Below, one piece after another: positions 37,237 through 46,070 of a stretch of 64,000 nt of DNA. The DNA lies in assembly GCA_937899715.1 (NCBI GenBank), contig CALCNX010000092.1, forward strand, positions 1-64,000, read 5' to 3'. Origin of the DNA: an uncultured bacterium. Lineage in GTDB: Bacteria; Bacteroidota; Ignavibacteria; Kapaibacteriales; UBA4661. Under the pieces are notes generated by a model. The model was given only the letters and a program-made list of their open reading frames with translations, made no database searches and had not been told where the DNA came from. The translations under genes and the position numbers were made by a program. The first letter of the stretch is position 1, and the number at the start of each line of letters is the position of its first letter.

Positions 37237-39600
37237 ATGAAACGATTTCTCACTTGTCTTAGTCTGTGTGCGCTGATTTTGGGCATACCAGACGTACTCA
37301 TTTTTGCTCAATCTCCCCAGTCTGCGCCGAACACGCAAGTTCGCTCTGATGAAGAGGATAATAAAAAACTCTTGCCGCCGTCGGAGGTTGTAAATTGGGG
37401 AATTGGCTTGTATGGTGGTCTGCGTGGGACAGTCAATACAGCTTTTCAGCCATTTGAATTTACGAGTAGTCCTTCAGTTTTTGTTGGGCAAAATGGTGTT
37501 ACGCTTGATATTCAGCCACAGGCAGACTTTGGTATTACGCTCTATGCGCCTATGATGTTTGCAGAAAAAGCAGGTTTAAATCTTGATATTGGGCTTTCCA
37601 CGTATAGTTTTGGTACGCTGTTATGGCCCCGCTATATCTTGAACGACCTTTCCCGTCAGCGTTATTTGGACTCTAATGTTGGTAAGAATATTTCTAAAGA
37701 TAACATTGTGAAGGAGGAAACGGCGAAGTTTCAAACAACGCTTCAGTTTCTGAACATATCACCAATGCTCAATTTAGGCGGTTTTCTGCTTGGTGTGAAT
37801 ATTGGACTGCCTTTGCCATTCTTAACTTCCAGCATTCAAACTCAGTCCTCGCGCGCACTGAAACTTTCGGAGCAGACCCAGACGATTGCATCCAATAATC
37901 TTCAGCTTTTTGTCGAACCCAGAATAGGTGTCCAAGTAGCTCTGTTTTCGATAAAGAATGTCGGTACATTTTTTCTCAATGCCAATGCCAGCTATGCGCT
38001 TTTCGGCTCGCCGTTGACCTCTTCCGCACTCTTAACGGCGAATACACAGGTGGAGAAAGCACTTACCGATCTTGGATACACAACAACAAATTTCCGTTTT
38101 CCGGCTTCAGATCCTGCAAGAGCACGCTTTGATACTATTGTTACACGCCCACTCTCAGTCTCGGTTGGGTTAAGTTTCATTTTCAACTTCACCAATAAAG
38201 ACACCCAAGACGAGTTCCTACGCGAAGAGCGCAGGACAGACAGCATACGCTCTCTAGCGCTTAAAGCACAAGGGCAGCAAGAATATCTTCGCAATAAATC
38301 TATCGCTCTTGCCGATTCTGCTATTAACCTCATTGTTGCATCTTCCAAAATTAGTGAGCGCATTGCGAAAGCAGAAAAAGCAGTCATCGAAAAGCAAAAA
38401 CAAGTTATTTCCACTGAATTGACCGAGACCAAAACAGCACTAACCGAAACAAAGAAAAAAGTCTTTCAAGCAAACCTTACAACCATTACCGGAACAAAAG
38501 AAGACGGCACACAGGTGGAAGAACCAACCTTGCGTGTCGAGCAATTTGCCGCCAGCACGCAGCGCACCTTGCTTCCAACGATATTCTTCGACCAAGGCTC
38601 CGCCACGCCACCGTCGCGTTATCGTCGCATACAGGGGAGTGAGCGCGAGTCATACAAGCTGCCTTCCGACGCAAATGCCAGCCCCACTGTTATTTACACG
38701 CATTTGCTGAACATCATCGGAAAACGCCTCTCGTCGTCGTCAGCAAAACTGACCATCACAGGGCAGCAAACCCGCGATGAAGCTGACGCAAAACTTGCCG
38801 AAAAACGTGCAGAAGCAATCGCAGCATACTTGCAAGATGTGTGGAAGATTCCCGCAGCACGGCTTACGCGCACAACGAAGCCAGCTGACGCTAGCAATCA
38901 AGCCGATAAGCGTACGGTCGGCTTTTCAAGCGATAACGCGGAGGTTCTTGCGCCACTCACTATTGACTACACCACGCGTCTCGCCTCGCCGTCTGTGCTC
39001 AATATCGGCATGGAAATCAATACCGGTGCGGGGCTGAAGCAATGGGAATTGGAAATGCAGCAAATTGTGAATAATCAGCCCACAACGATTAAAGAAGCAC
39101 GCGGCGGAGAGCCATACCCGCAGCGCTACGAATGGCGCTTGAACGATGAACCCGCAACGATTCCGCAATCCAACGACCCTGTGAGTATTCGTATCAGCGC
39201 CTACGACATCAACAACGCAGCCGCACCGGATGCCGCCTTGAAGTCTATTAAGGTTGAGCAGGTTTCCCTTGCCGATAAACGCAAGAACAATACGCCCGAC
39301 AAATCCGTGAACCTCTACGAGGCGCTTTTCGGGGCTTCTCTCAGCGATATGGATGCTTCGTCCAAAGCGGCGTTTGATGCAGCAAAGCGTACCATTACGC
39401 CGCAGTCCCGTGTGAGTATCACCGTTTTTGGCGGTAATGCTAATGTGAATGCTCGTGCTGTGGCACAGGCACTCAATCTCGACGCGCGAACTGCCGTTTT
39501 ACGCGATGCCGGTACACCGCTTTTGAGCAACACGCAGCAACTCGAAGCACAGGCATATAACCGCATGATTCGTATTCGTGTGGAATCGCCAATAAAGTAA
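37237..39600 (+). CDS. Outer-membrane protein with barrel, coiled coil and OmpA-like domains
   Basis: A 787-residue paralogue of the preceding protein. A signal peptide ends near LIFAQS. A barrel-like half is followed by an Ala/Lys/Glu coiled coil around residues 330-415 (AKAEKAVIEKQKQVIS and onward), which the neighbour lacks. An OmpA-like domain comes next (HLLNIIGKRLSSSSAKLTITG, AEKRAEAIAAYLQDVW) and a weaker C-terminal one (YNRMIRIRVESP). The coiled coil could span the periplasm or allow oligomerisation. The HEPN gene follows after 9 bp. Confidence 0.8.
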   Translation: MKRFLTCLSLCALILGIPDVLIFAQSPQSAPNTQVRSDEEDNKKLLPPSEVVNWGIGLYGGLRGTVNTAFQPFEFTSSPSVFVGQNGVTLDIQPQADFGITLYAPMMFAEKAGLNLDIGLSTYSFGTLLWPRYILNDLSRQRYLDSNVGKNISKDNIVKEETAKFQTTLQFLNISPMLNLGGFLLGVNIGLPLPFLTSSIQTQSSRALKLSEQTQTIASNNLQLFVEPRIGVQVALFSIKNVGTFFLNANASYALFGSPLTSSALLTANTQVEKALTDLGYTTTNFRFPASDPARARFDTIVTRPLSVSVGLSFIFNFTNKDTQDEFLREERRTDSIRSLALKAQGQQEYLRNKSIALADSAINLIVASSKISERIAKAEKAVIEKQKQVISTELTETKTALTETKKKVFQANLTTITGTKEDGTQVEEPTLRVEQFAASTQRTLLPTIFFDQGSATPPSRYRRIQGSERESYKLPSDANASPTVIYTHLLNIIGKRLSSSSAKLTITGQQTRDEADAKLAEKRAEAIAAYLQDVWKIPAARLTRTTKPADASNQADKRTVGFSSDNAEVLAPLTIDYTTRLASPSVLNIGMEINTGAGLKQWELEMQQIVNNQPTTIKEARGGEPYPQRYEWRLNDEPATIPQSNDPVSIRISAYDINNAAAPDAALKSIKVEQVSLADKRKNNTPDKSVNLYEALFGASLSDMDASSKAAFDAAKRTITPQSRVSITVFGGNANVNARAVAQALNLDARTAVLRDAGTPLLSNTQQLEAQAYNRMIRIRVESPIK

Positions 39601-39609
39601 TGAAGCGTT

Positions 39610-39993
39610 ATGAAAGAAGTCTTTCTTGCGCGGGCAAAAGAAAATATTGCTGCTGCTGCCGAACTGTTTGCATCAGAGAAATATAATGCCAGCGCCAATC
39701 GTGCGTACTATGCGGCTTTTCACGCTGCTATCTCCGCACTCATGCACTACGGACATACGCCCGAAATAGACCACAAACCCGTACAAGCATTATTTAACCG
39801 ACTTTTTATTTACGAGCGCAAAGTTTTTCCGAGTTCTCTCAAAGCGGACTTGTTAGATTTGCAAAATGTTCGTGGCGAGGCAGATTATCGGGCAGGAATC
39901 GGCAAGAAGCGAGCGGCAGCCCAACTTAAACAAGTACAATCGTTTGTCACCATCATTCTCAGCACACTTGAATATGATACCGCACAATATTAA
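39610..39993 (+). CDS. HEPN-domain protein (UPF0332-like)
   Basis: A 127-residue all-helical HEPN protein. The core NRAYYAAFHAAISAL carries the Arg-X6-His pattern used by HEPN ribonucleases, placed after FASEKYNASA as in UPF0332 members. HEPN proteins are commonly toxins paired with a minimal nucleotidyltransferase that inactivates them. Here the next gene overlaps by 20 bases. The order is HEPN first, whereas the usual MNT gene often comes first. It lies 9 bp after an OmpA-like gene, which may be chance. Confidence 0.8.
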   Translation: MKEVFLARAKENIAAAAELFASEKYNASANRAYYAAFHAAISALMHYGHTPEIDHKPVQALFNRLFIYERKVFPSSLKADLLDLQNVRGEADYRAGIGKKRAAAQLKQVQSFVTIILSTLEYDTAQY

Positions 39994-40252
39994 TCATAAG
40001 CAGCAAGAACTTATAGACAGGCTTTTTGCTCAGGTTCAGCAGCACTATCCTGAAATATATATCAAGGGATACGAAGTTAATCCCGACGATAAAGAACATA
40101 TCTGGGTTATCGTCCATGCTCCGATGGATGAAGAGCGAGAAATAGAATTGGGACGATATGCTTCGGGGCTTTCTACTGATATTTTGATGGAATACGGCTA
40201 TGCTATTTCGCTAATGACGGATAATCCTACCACAGCGTTTGCTCAACTGTAA
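39974..40252 (+). CDS. Small HEPN-partner-like protein
   Basis: A 92-residue protein starting at ATG 39974 inside the HEPN gene end. The C-terminal half (EIELGRYASGLSTDILMEYGYAISLM) resembles the last helix-strand part of minimal nucleotidyltransferases. No Gly-Ser...Asp-X-Asp catalytic motif is present, so it is either a degenerate nucleotidyltransferase or an unrelated antidote. Its overlap with the HEPN gene makes co-translation likely. A role as antitoxin is inferred from context. A strong terminator follows. Confidence 0.65.
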   Translation: MIPHNINHKQQELIDRLFAQVQQHYPEIYIKGYEVNPDDKEHIWVIVHAPMDEEREIELGRYASGLSTDILMEYGYAISLMTDNPTTAFAQL

Positions 40253-40281
40253 ACGACTCGCATCAAGATGACTAAAAAACA

Positions 40282-40330
40282 ATGCCGTCAAACATGAGTA
40301 TCAATGTCGTTTGACGGCATCATTGTTTTT
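40282..40330. terminator. Bidirectional Rho-independent terminator
   Basis: A 12-bp perfect stem (ATGCCGTCAAAC at 40282-40293, GTTTGACGGCAT at 40309-40320) with a 15-base loop. T runs lie on both sides when read in either direction. It separates the plus-strand HEPN pair from the minus-strand reductase gene and would stop both transcripts. Confidence 0.85.
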
Positions 40331-40354
40331 TGAATATATCTACAAACAACAGCG

Positions 40355-41101
40355 TTACAGTACCACGCCACCATCCACACTGAGCACTGTACCGGTGATA
40401 AAAGCTGCATCGTCCGATGCTAAAAACAGGTACGCATTGGCAATATCATCTGCCGAACCCAAGCGTCCAAGCGGTGTTTTTGCGCGAATGCCGTCCAGCA
40501 CTTTTTCAGGTACTGTTTCCAGCATATCCGTTGCAATAAAGCCTGGCGCTACGGCATTCACGGTAATTCCTTTTTTGCCTAGTTCTTTTGCCCATACTTG
40601 CGTCATGCCGATAAGTCCTGCCTTCGCTGCCACATAATTGGTCTGCCCAAAATTGCCATACAAGCCCACCACAGAAGAGGCATTCAGGATACGACCATAG
40701 CCGCGTTCTGCCATGTACTGTGTGACTGCCTGTGCGCAGTTGAACACGCCCGTCAAATTGATGTCAATGACTTGTTGCCACTGCTCTGGTGTCATTTTGG
40801 CAAGTGTTGCGTCGCGCGTTATTCCGGCATTATTGACCAAAATATCAATGCTGCCGTGCTTCTCGAAGACAGCTTTGGCGGCGGCTTGTACGTCGTTATG
40901 CTGGGCTACGTTGACGCGGTGAAATTCTGCACGGAAGCCTTTTTGTGTCAATTTCTCGACTGCTTGTGTGCCTTTTTCCGTGTTGACATCCCACAAAACC
41001 ACCGTTGCGCCTTCTTCTGCAAAACGTTCTGCTGTGCGGAAGCCGATTCCTTGCGCTCCGCCGGTGATGATAGCAATTTTATTATCAAGTCGTTTTGTCA
41101 T
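40355..41101 (-). CDS. FabG-like 3-oxoacyl-reductase (SDR family)
   Basis: A 248-residue classical short-chain dehydrogenase. TGGAQGIGF is the cofactor-binding loop, NNAG follows, and the catalytic Ser143, Tyr156 and Lys160 are present (SSVVGLYGNFGQTNYVAAKAG). The sequence is FabG-like, reducing 3-oxoacyl thioesters with NAD(P)H. It is the last gene of the minus-strand acyl cluster, 6 bp after the hydrolase gene. Because it stands beside an acyl-CoA synthetase and a hydratase, it may serve that pathway rather than housekeeping fatty-acid synthesis. Confidence 0.92.
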   Translation of the reverse strand: MTKRLDNKIAIITGGAQGIGFRTAERFAEEGATVVLWDVNTEKGTQAVEKLTQKGFRAEFHRVNVAQHNDVQAAAKAVFEKHGSIDILVNNAGITRDATLAKMTPEQWQQVIDINLTGVFNCAQAVTQYMAERGYGRILNASSVVGLYGNFGQTNYVAAKAGLIGMTQVWAKELGKKGITVNAVAPGFIATDMLETVPEKVLDGIRAKTPLGRLGSADDIANAYLFLASDDAAFITGTVLSVDGGVVL

Positions 41102-41107
41102 GGTGTT

Positions 41108-42319
41108 TTATTTTAATTGTAAAAGGTGATGGAAATACTTATTGAACTCGCTTGGATTCTCAATGTGTGGGACGTGGGCGGTGTTTTCCAGTACCACCTC
41201 GCGGTAATCGCCGCCGCTACGCTTGTATTTTTCTAAAACCGTCCGTGTTTGGTCTAGCATAGGCTGTGGCGGATAAGCATCCTTGCCCGGATAGTTCGGC
41301 ACAAATCCTCGTGCGCCCAGCGTGGCAATATCCGATGCAGCATTATTCGACACCGCAAGGTCATTTGCGCCACGCACCCAGAGCACGGAAACTTTCTTGG
41401 CTGCCGACCAAATTTTGGCAACATCGCCCGCATATTTCGGCGACAGCCCGTTGATAACGCCCCATTTGCCGGGCGCAAAGCGTGGCCAGTTCTGACTTGG
41501 CGTGATGTCGCCGGGAGTTGCTTCTTGTCCCTGGTGAACGCTCATCATGGACGAAAGCAACGCCTCTTCGTTTGCGGGAATAAATGGCGGTTTGACGATA
41601 AAATTACGAATTGCCGAGCGCGGCGAAAAAGGCGTAGCGGTGCTGCGGTCTCCGTCGCGTATGGCTTTCAAAAGCAGCTTGTTTGCCAAGCCCGCGCCTG
41701 TTCCGGCAAAATCATCGTAGCAAGGCGTTCCGGCGGTATCCTTAGTGCCGCCGAAGCCGTAGGGCGAACCGGGAGCAATGAGCGTTACCGACAGAAGTCG
41801 CTCCGGTGCTTGCATCATCAGTCGCCATACCACCGAGCCGCCCAGCGAATTACCCACCACATGAAATTTTGTCGCTTGTAGTGCGTCCATGAGCGCCAAC
41901 GCATCATCCGCCAAATCGCCCATACCCCGCGTAGCATCTACCTTTTTTGCAGTGTCGGCAGCTCCAAAGCCGCGCTGGTCGGGCGCAATACCGCGAAAAC
42001 CTTTTGGCAGTGCTAGCATCGTTTCTTCCCACCACGTCGCCGAACAGAGATTGCCGTGCAAGAACAGCACTGGAACACCTTTCTCTTCTCCCGCAAAGAG
42101 AACACGTGTTGTGATGCGGCTTGTGGTCATCGTTTTTGCTGTGATACCCTTCAGAACGGGAATATCTGTTGTCTGAGCAGACGCGGATACGGTTGCCGGA
42201 GCGGTTGTAGGCACTTGAGCAACTGCCGTAGTAAATGCGGAGATACCAAACAGGCTCAATGCCACAAAGCAAAGGCTCTCACGGAGCATGGAAAAAAAAC
42301 AGGTTTCAGAGTGTATCAT
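41108..42319 (-). CDS. Exported alpha/beta hydrolase
   Basis: A 403-residue alpha/beta-hydrolase fold protein with an N-terminal signal peptide (CFVALSLFGISAFTTAVAQ). The oxyanion loop is FLHGNLCSATWW, the nucleophile Ser158 is in VVGNSLGGSV, and a candidate catalytic His382 is in ENTAHVPHIENP. A start at the internal ATG 42289 would also give a good signal peptide. Probable role is cleaving an ester, thioester or lactone in the periplasm. In this cluster it could release or process the imported substrate, but the substrate is unknown. Confidence 0.82.
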   Translation of the reverse strand: MIHSETCFFSMLRESLCFVALSLFGISAFTTAVAQVPTTAPATVSASAQTTDIPVLKGITAKTMTTSRITTRVLFAGEEKGVPVLFLHGNLCSATWWEETMLALPKGFRGIAPDQRGFGAADTAKKVDATRGMGDLADDALALMDALQATKFHVVGNSLGGSVVWRLMMQAPERLLSVTLIAPGSPYGFGGTKDTAGTPCYDDFAGTGAGLANKLLLKAIRDGDRSTATPFSPRSAIRNFIVKPPFIPANEEALLSSMMSVHQGQEATPGDITPSQNWPRFAPGKWGVINGLSPKYAGDVAKIWSAAKKVSVLWVRGANDLAVSNNAASDIATLGARGFVPNYPGKDAYPPQPMLDQTRTVLEKYKRSGGDYREVVLENTAHVPHIENPSEFNKYFHHLLQLK

Positions 42320-42358
42320 GGATTTGCAGGAATAGTGTTGGATTTTGCATCAAGTTTA

Positions 42359-43132
42359 TCATTTGTTCTTCGCAGCGAGAAATCTTTCCATGCCGCTTCG
42401 GGCTTCGTCAGTTAAAATTTGTTCCACAAAGCGCGAACGCTCGTCTTCGAGAGCAGTGCGAATGTCGTGTATGTCGCGGTGCAAGAGGCGTTTTGCACTC
42501 GCTACCGCGCCATCGTGATTCTGGGTAATCGCTGTGGCAAGCGCAAGAGCTTCGTTTTCGAGTTCTTCACGAGGAACAATGCGGTTTGCAAGCCCAAGAG
42601 CAACAGCGTCCATAGCCGTAAGCGTAGTGTCGGCGAACAATATCTCCGCCGCTCTCTTTGTGCCAATGATGCGTGGCAGCAGCGCCCCCCAGCCACCATC
42701 AGGGCTGAAGCCAACAGTGGCATAAAATGGCGTAAACGAGGCTTCCGGCGTGAGCAGTGCAATATCCGATGCAAGCACCAGCCCAAGCGAACCACCCGTA
42801 ACGATATCGTGAACGCACGCAATGACGGGAATGGGAAAGCGCATAATCGCAAGAATCGTTTCATTCAGCAAGCCCACCAATTCCCGTGCGTAGCGCTCAA
42901 GTCGTGCAGGTGTGTCTGCATGGCGCATAAATTCTTGTACATCGCCGCCCGTCGAAAACGACCGTCCCTTTGCTTTGAGCAGCACTGCACGAATACTTGT
43001 GTCGGCGGCGACGGATGATAACGATTCCAGCAACTCATTCAAGAATTCAGGAATCAGGCTGTTGTGGCGTTCGGGGCGATTCAGCGTCAGAATTACCGTT
43101 GTGCCATGACGCTCTTGAAGGATTAATGCCAT
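42359..43132 (-). CDS. Enoyl-CoA hydratase/isomerase, PaaG-like
   Basis: A 257-residue crotonase-fold protein. The first oxyanion loop is RSFSTGGDVQEF and the second GGSLGLVLASD. The catalytic region reads VGFSPDGGWGALLPRIIG with Asp145, the pattern of PaaG-type isomerases rather than the Glu of classic hydratases. It probably shifts a double bond or opens a ring on an acyl-CoA. It overlaps the hotdog dehydratase gene by 10 bases, so the two are co-translated. The substrate is unknown. Confidence 0.88.
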   Translation of the reverse strand: MALILQERHGTTVILTLNRPERHNSLIPEFLNELLESLSSVAADTSIRAVLLKAKGRSFSTGGDVQEFMRHADTPARLERYARELVGLLNETILAIMRFPIPVIACVHDIVTGGSLGLVLASDIALLTPEASFTPFYATVGFSPDGGWGALLPRIIGTKRAAEILFADTTLTAMDAVALGLANRIVPREELENEALALATAITQNHDGAVASAKRLLHRDIHDIRTALEDERSRFVEQILTDEARSGMERFLAAKNK

Positions 43133-43980
43133 GATGAAGTATCGCTCGGTTCAACATCTTGCGCCAGCACCAGCGCTTCGCCATCGGCAATAACCCTTTC
43201 ACCAGCACGGCAGAGCGTTCGGAGATTAATGAGTGCTTTCTCAGCGCGAATCCGCACAATTTCGACGCTTGCCGTCAGTTCTTCGTCCGGCAGAGCGTCT
43301 GCAAATAAGGTGTAGCGCTGCTTCAGATAATTCGTACCTTTGCCCGGAAGCGTCATACCAAGCAGTGCGGAAATCATGCCTGCAAAAAGCGGCTGTGCTA
43401 CGTGCGTTGCACTTGATTCTGCGCTCAGTTCTGCAAGGCGTAGAAACTCCGTAATGTCGTCGGGTGTGAATGTTCGTTGCACCGAAGCCGTCTGCCCGAT
43501 AACCAAGTGTTTGTAAGCCACGTTTGATTCGGTACCGTTGCTCGTTCCGTCGGATGAAAACGTCTCATTGCGCATGGCTGCTGATTCCTGCGAAATATGC
43601 CTCGGTGCAAGCTCCGTGCGGCTTTCGCATACACACATTCCATCGGTTTTGGTCAGGATAATTTTAACGGAAAGATTGCTGCCACTCCCGATAATTTCTT
43701 GCGTGGTGAACGTGATTTCCTCGTCTGCAAACGTCGGATTCGGAAACATCAACTCTTGCGTTACGGCAGAAAAATTCGGGAATTGTGCGCACAAAAGCCC
43801 GTGAATGGCGGTGTAGAGCAGCATCCCGTGACTGACCGTCCGCCCGAAACGTGTACGAGCAGAAAATTCGGGGCTGACGTGAATCGGGTTATCATCGCCG
43901 CTCAATGCCCCAAAGCGGTCAAAGTCGCGCTGTGAGAATGTTCGGGTAAATATGTTTGGTACCATGGTATTATGTGCCAT
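43123..43980 (-). CDS. Double hotdog MaoC-like dehydratase
   Basis: A 285-residue protein made of two hotdog domains. The first (1-125) has the complete MaoC hydratase motif FGALSGDDNPIHVSPEFS with Asp30 and His34, then FGRTVSHGML. The second (167-275) has FAGMISALLGMTLPGKGTNYL but its active-site stretch is AELSAESSATHV, so the Asp is lost. This resembles two-domain (R)-specific hydratases in which only one domain is active. The start ATG 43980 overlaps the acyl-CoA synthetase end by 11 bases; ATG 43965 is also possible. The long upstream frame over the synthetase gene is a shadow. Confidence 0.83.
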   Translation of the reverse strand: MAHNTMVPNIFTRTFSQRDFDRFGALSGDDNPIHVSPEFSARTRFGRTVSHGMLLYTAIHGLLCAQFPNFSAVTQELMFPNPTFADEEITFTTQEIIGSGSNLSVKIILTKTDGMCVCESRTELAPRHISQESAAMRNETFSSDGTSNGTESNVAYKHLVIGQTASVQRTFTPDDITEFLRLAELSAESSATHVAQPLFAGMISALLGMTLPGKGTNYLKQRYTLFADALPDEELTASVEIVRIRAEKALINLRTLCRAGERVIADGEALVLAQDVEPSDTSSWH

Positions 43981-45502
43981 ACGTTGCGCGTAATTCAGGT
44001 TTGACAACTTTCCCTGAAGCGTTGCGTGGCAAAGCGCCAACAAACACAACGGATTTTGGTACTTTGAACTTTGCGAGGCGCTCGGCGCAAAAGGCGATAA
44101 TCTCGGCTTCGGTTGCCGTGCAACCTTGCTTGAACACAACAACGGCTTTGCCCACTTCACCCCACTTTTCGTCCGAAACACCAATGACCGCTGCTTCGGC
44201 AATATCGGAGCAAGCGTACAACACGTTTTCAATTTCCGCAGGGTACACATTTTCGCCGCCGGAGATGTACATATCTTTGGCGCGGTCAATGATGTAGTAG
44301 TAGCCGTCCTCATCGCGGCGGGCAATATCGCCGGAGCGCAGCCAACCATTATCGGTAAAAGCAGCTTTGGTAGCTTCCGGCATATTCCAATATCCGGGCG
44401 TTATGCCGGGACCGCGAATAATAAGTTCGCCGGCTTCGTTCACAGAAAGGTCGTTGCCGTCTGCCCCGACAATGCGCGTTTCCACGTACAGTTGTGGTTT
44501 GCCGACTGAGCCAATTTTGGTCACAGCATTTTTTTCATCAATCAAAAAGCACGTTGGTCCCGTCTCGGTCATTCCCATCCCTTGACGAATTACAATACCA
44601 CGTGAAGCATACATTTCAAGGAGCGGTACGGGCATGGGCGCTCCGCCACAACTCCACGAGCGCATTTGTGCAAACAAAGTTTTCTCGAAATCGGGGTGCT
44701 GACTTAAAAACAAATACACTGCTGGAACGCCGAAGAACATTGTGGCGCGTGCCGCAAGCAATCTGAAGGTTTCGGCAGGCTCGAACGAGCGTTGAATAAG
44801 TGCCGTACCACCCGCGTGCAGTGTGGGATTGGTAAAAAGATTTAGTCCGCCCGCATGAAATTGCGGTAGTAGATTCAATGTCGTATCGCGCGAAGTTAAA
44901 TCCGTCGCAAAGCCAATATTGAGCGCGTTTATTGTGGTTGTGCCATAAGTTTGCAGTACACCTTTGGGTTTGCCCGTTGTGCCGGAAGTATAGAGCAGAT
45001 ACCACAATTCCGAAAAATCGCGTTCCGGCATGACAACAATATTACTCGAAGCACCCGCCAGAACATCTTCGTAAGCGAAATGTCCGGCGGGAAGTTCACC
45101 ATCGGGTTTATCAGCGCGAAAACAAATATAGTATTTGTCTGCAAGAACAAGGTTTTGTGCGGTCTCTAAACAATAGCCATCGTAGAGCAATGCACGGGGC
45201 GTACAGTCATTCAGAATGGATTGTAATTCCGCAGGCGCAAGCCGCCAGTTAAGCGGCACCATGACTAAGCCCGCTTTCGCCGAGGCATACAGAATTTCGA
45301 TACATTCGCTGGAATTCTGGCACAACACAGCCACGCGGTCGCCTTTGCTCAAATGCAAATCGCGTGTGAAAAACTCCGCCAGACGGCTTGCCCGCTCATT
45401 GAGTTGAGGGTATGTGTACTCGCGTCCCGTTGCTGTGTCCACGAGGGCGATAGTGTCCGGCGAAAGTTCGGTGCGTTTTTGGAGAAGATCGAAAACGTAC
45501 AT
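43970..45502 (-). CDS. AMP-forming acyl-CoA synthetase
   Basis: A 510-residue ANL-superfamily enzyme activating a carboxylic acid with ATP and CoA. WYLLYTSGTTGKPKGVL is the phosphate loop, GMTETGPT is motif A5, RSGDIARRDEDGYYYI and RAKDMYISGGENVYPAEIE are the hinge and C-terminal domain, and RNASGKVVKPEL carries the catalytic Lys. The length is normal. It is coupled to the hotdog dehydratase by an 11-base overlap. The acid activated cannot be named from sequence. Confidence 0.93.
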   Translation of the reverse strand: MYVFDLLQKRTELSPDTIALVDTATGREYTYPQLNERASRLAEFFTRDLHLSKGDRVAVLCQNSSECIEILYASAKAGLVMVPLNWRLAPAELQSILNDCTPRALLYDGYCLETAQNLVLADKYYICFRADKPDGELPAGHFAYEDVLAGASSNIVVMPERDFSELWYLLYTSGTTGKPKGVLQTYGTTTINALNIGFATDLTSRDTTLNLLPQFHAGGLNLFTNPTLHAGGTALIQRSFEPAETFRLLAARATMFFGVPAVYLFLSQHPDFEKTLFAQMRSWSCGGAPMPVPLLEMYASRGIVIRQGMGMTETGPTCFLIDEKNAVTKIGSVGKPQLYVETRIVGADGNDLSVNEAGELIIRGPGITPGYWNMPEATKAAFTDNGWLRSGDIARRDEDGYYYIIDRAKDMYISGGENVYPAEIENVLYACSDIAEAAVIGVSDEKWGEVGKAVVVFKQGCTATEAEIIAFCAERLAKFKVPKSVVFVGALPRNASGKVVKPELRATYGT

Positions 45503-45560
45503 TGCGTCGCGTATTGAAAAAGTATTCAGGTATCAGCTTGCTGAAATTACTTACCACCAA

Positions 45561-45968
45561 TTACTTACCGCTAAGGCGCAGTTGTCGAATCCAGCTTTTT
45601 GCTTTGAAAAAATCGTCGAAATACTGAGCCGTAAACGAGTCTTTGTCCAGTTCGTTGACAATACTTGTTACTGCCATCGTTCGGAAGAGGTCGGTTCCCA
45701 CAATGACGGCAGAATTTCTGAATCCGGCGGCAATTGCGCGAGGGAACCAATCTTTTGTCATCCATTCTTCGTCGTCCGAACTTATTCCTTTGGCTTTGGA
45801 ATTATCAGCAATCATAGTATTCGCGCCTTTTTCTTTCAGTAATTGCAAGGAAAAATCGCAGGCTTCCCGAAATTCGGTGCTTTTGGCAAATCCACTCCAA
45901 TCAAGGTGTACACATCGAACATCCTCAAGGTATTGAATTTTGCAGTATTTTTTATCGTAGAGTATCAT
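45561..45968 (-). CDS. STAS/SpoIIAA-like small protein
   Basis: A 135-residue protein beginning ILYDKKYCKIQYLEDVRCVHLDWSG, continuing with ANTMIADNSKAKGIS. This is a strand-rich pattern like small STAS/SpoIIAA-type proteins seen in Bacteroidota. No catalytic residues are seen. It lies between the TonB receptor and the synthetase genes on the same strand, so it belongs to the acyl cluster by position. Its role there is unknown; a regulatory or anti-anti-sigma-like part is only speculation. Confidence 0.6.
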   Translation of the reverse strand: MILYDKKYCKIQYLEDVRCVHLDWSGFAKSTEFREACDFSLQLLKEKGANTMIADNSKAKGISSDDEEWMTKDWFPRAIAAGFRNSAVIVGTDLFRTMAVTSIVNELDKDSFTAQYFDDFFKAKSWIRQLRLSGK

Positions 45969-46070
45969 AGCTCTTTCAAATAGGTGGTGAGAACAAGAGG
46001 GGCGGAAACACAGAGAGTATCCGCCCCAAAGCGTGAGTGATTTTAACAGAATGTCAATTTAATACAATAT

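Noticed and set aside
43981..44349. Upstream extension of the hotdog dehydratase frame
   Set aside because: It overlaps the acyl-CoA synthetase gene in another frame; the conserved start is at 43980.
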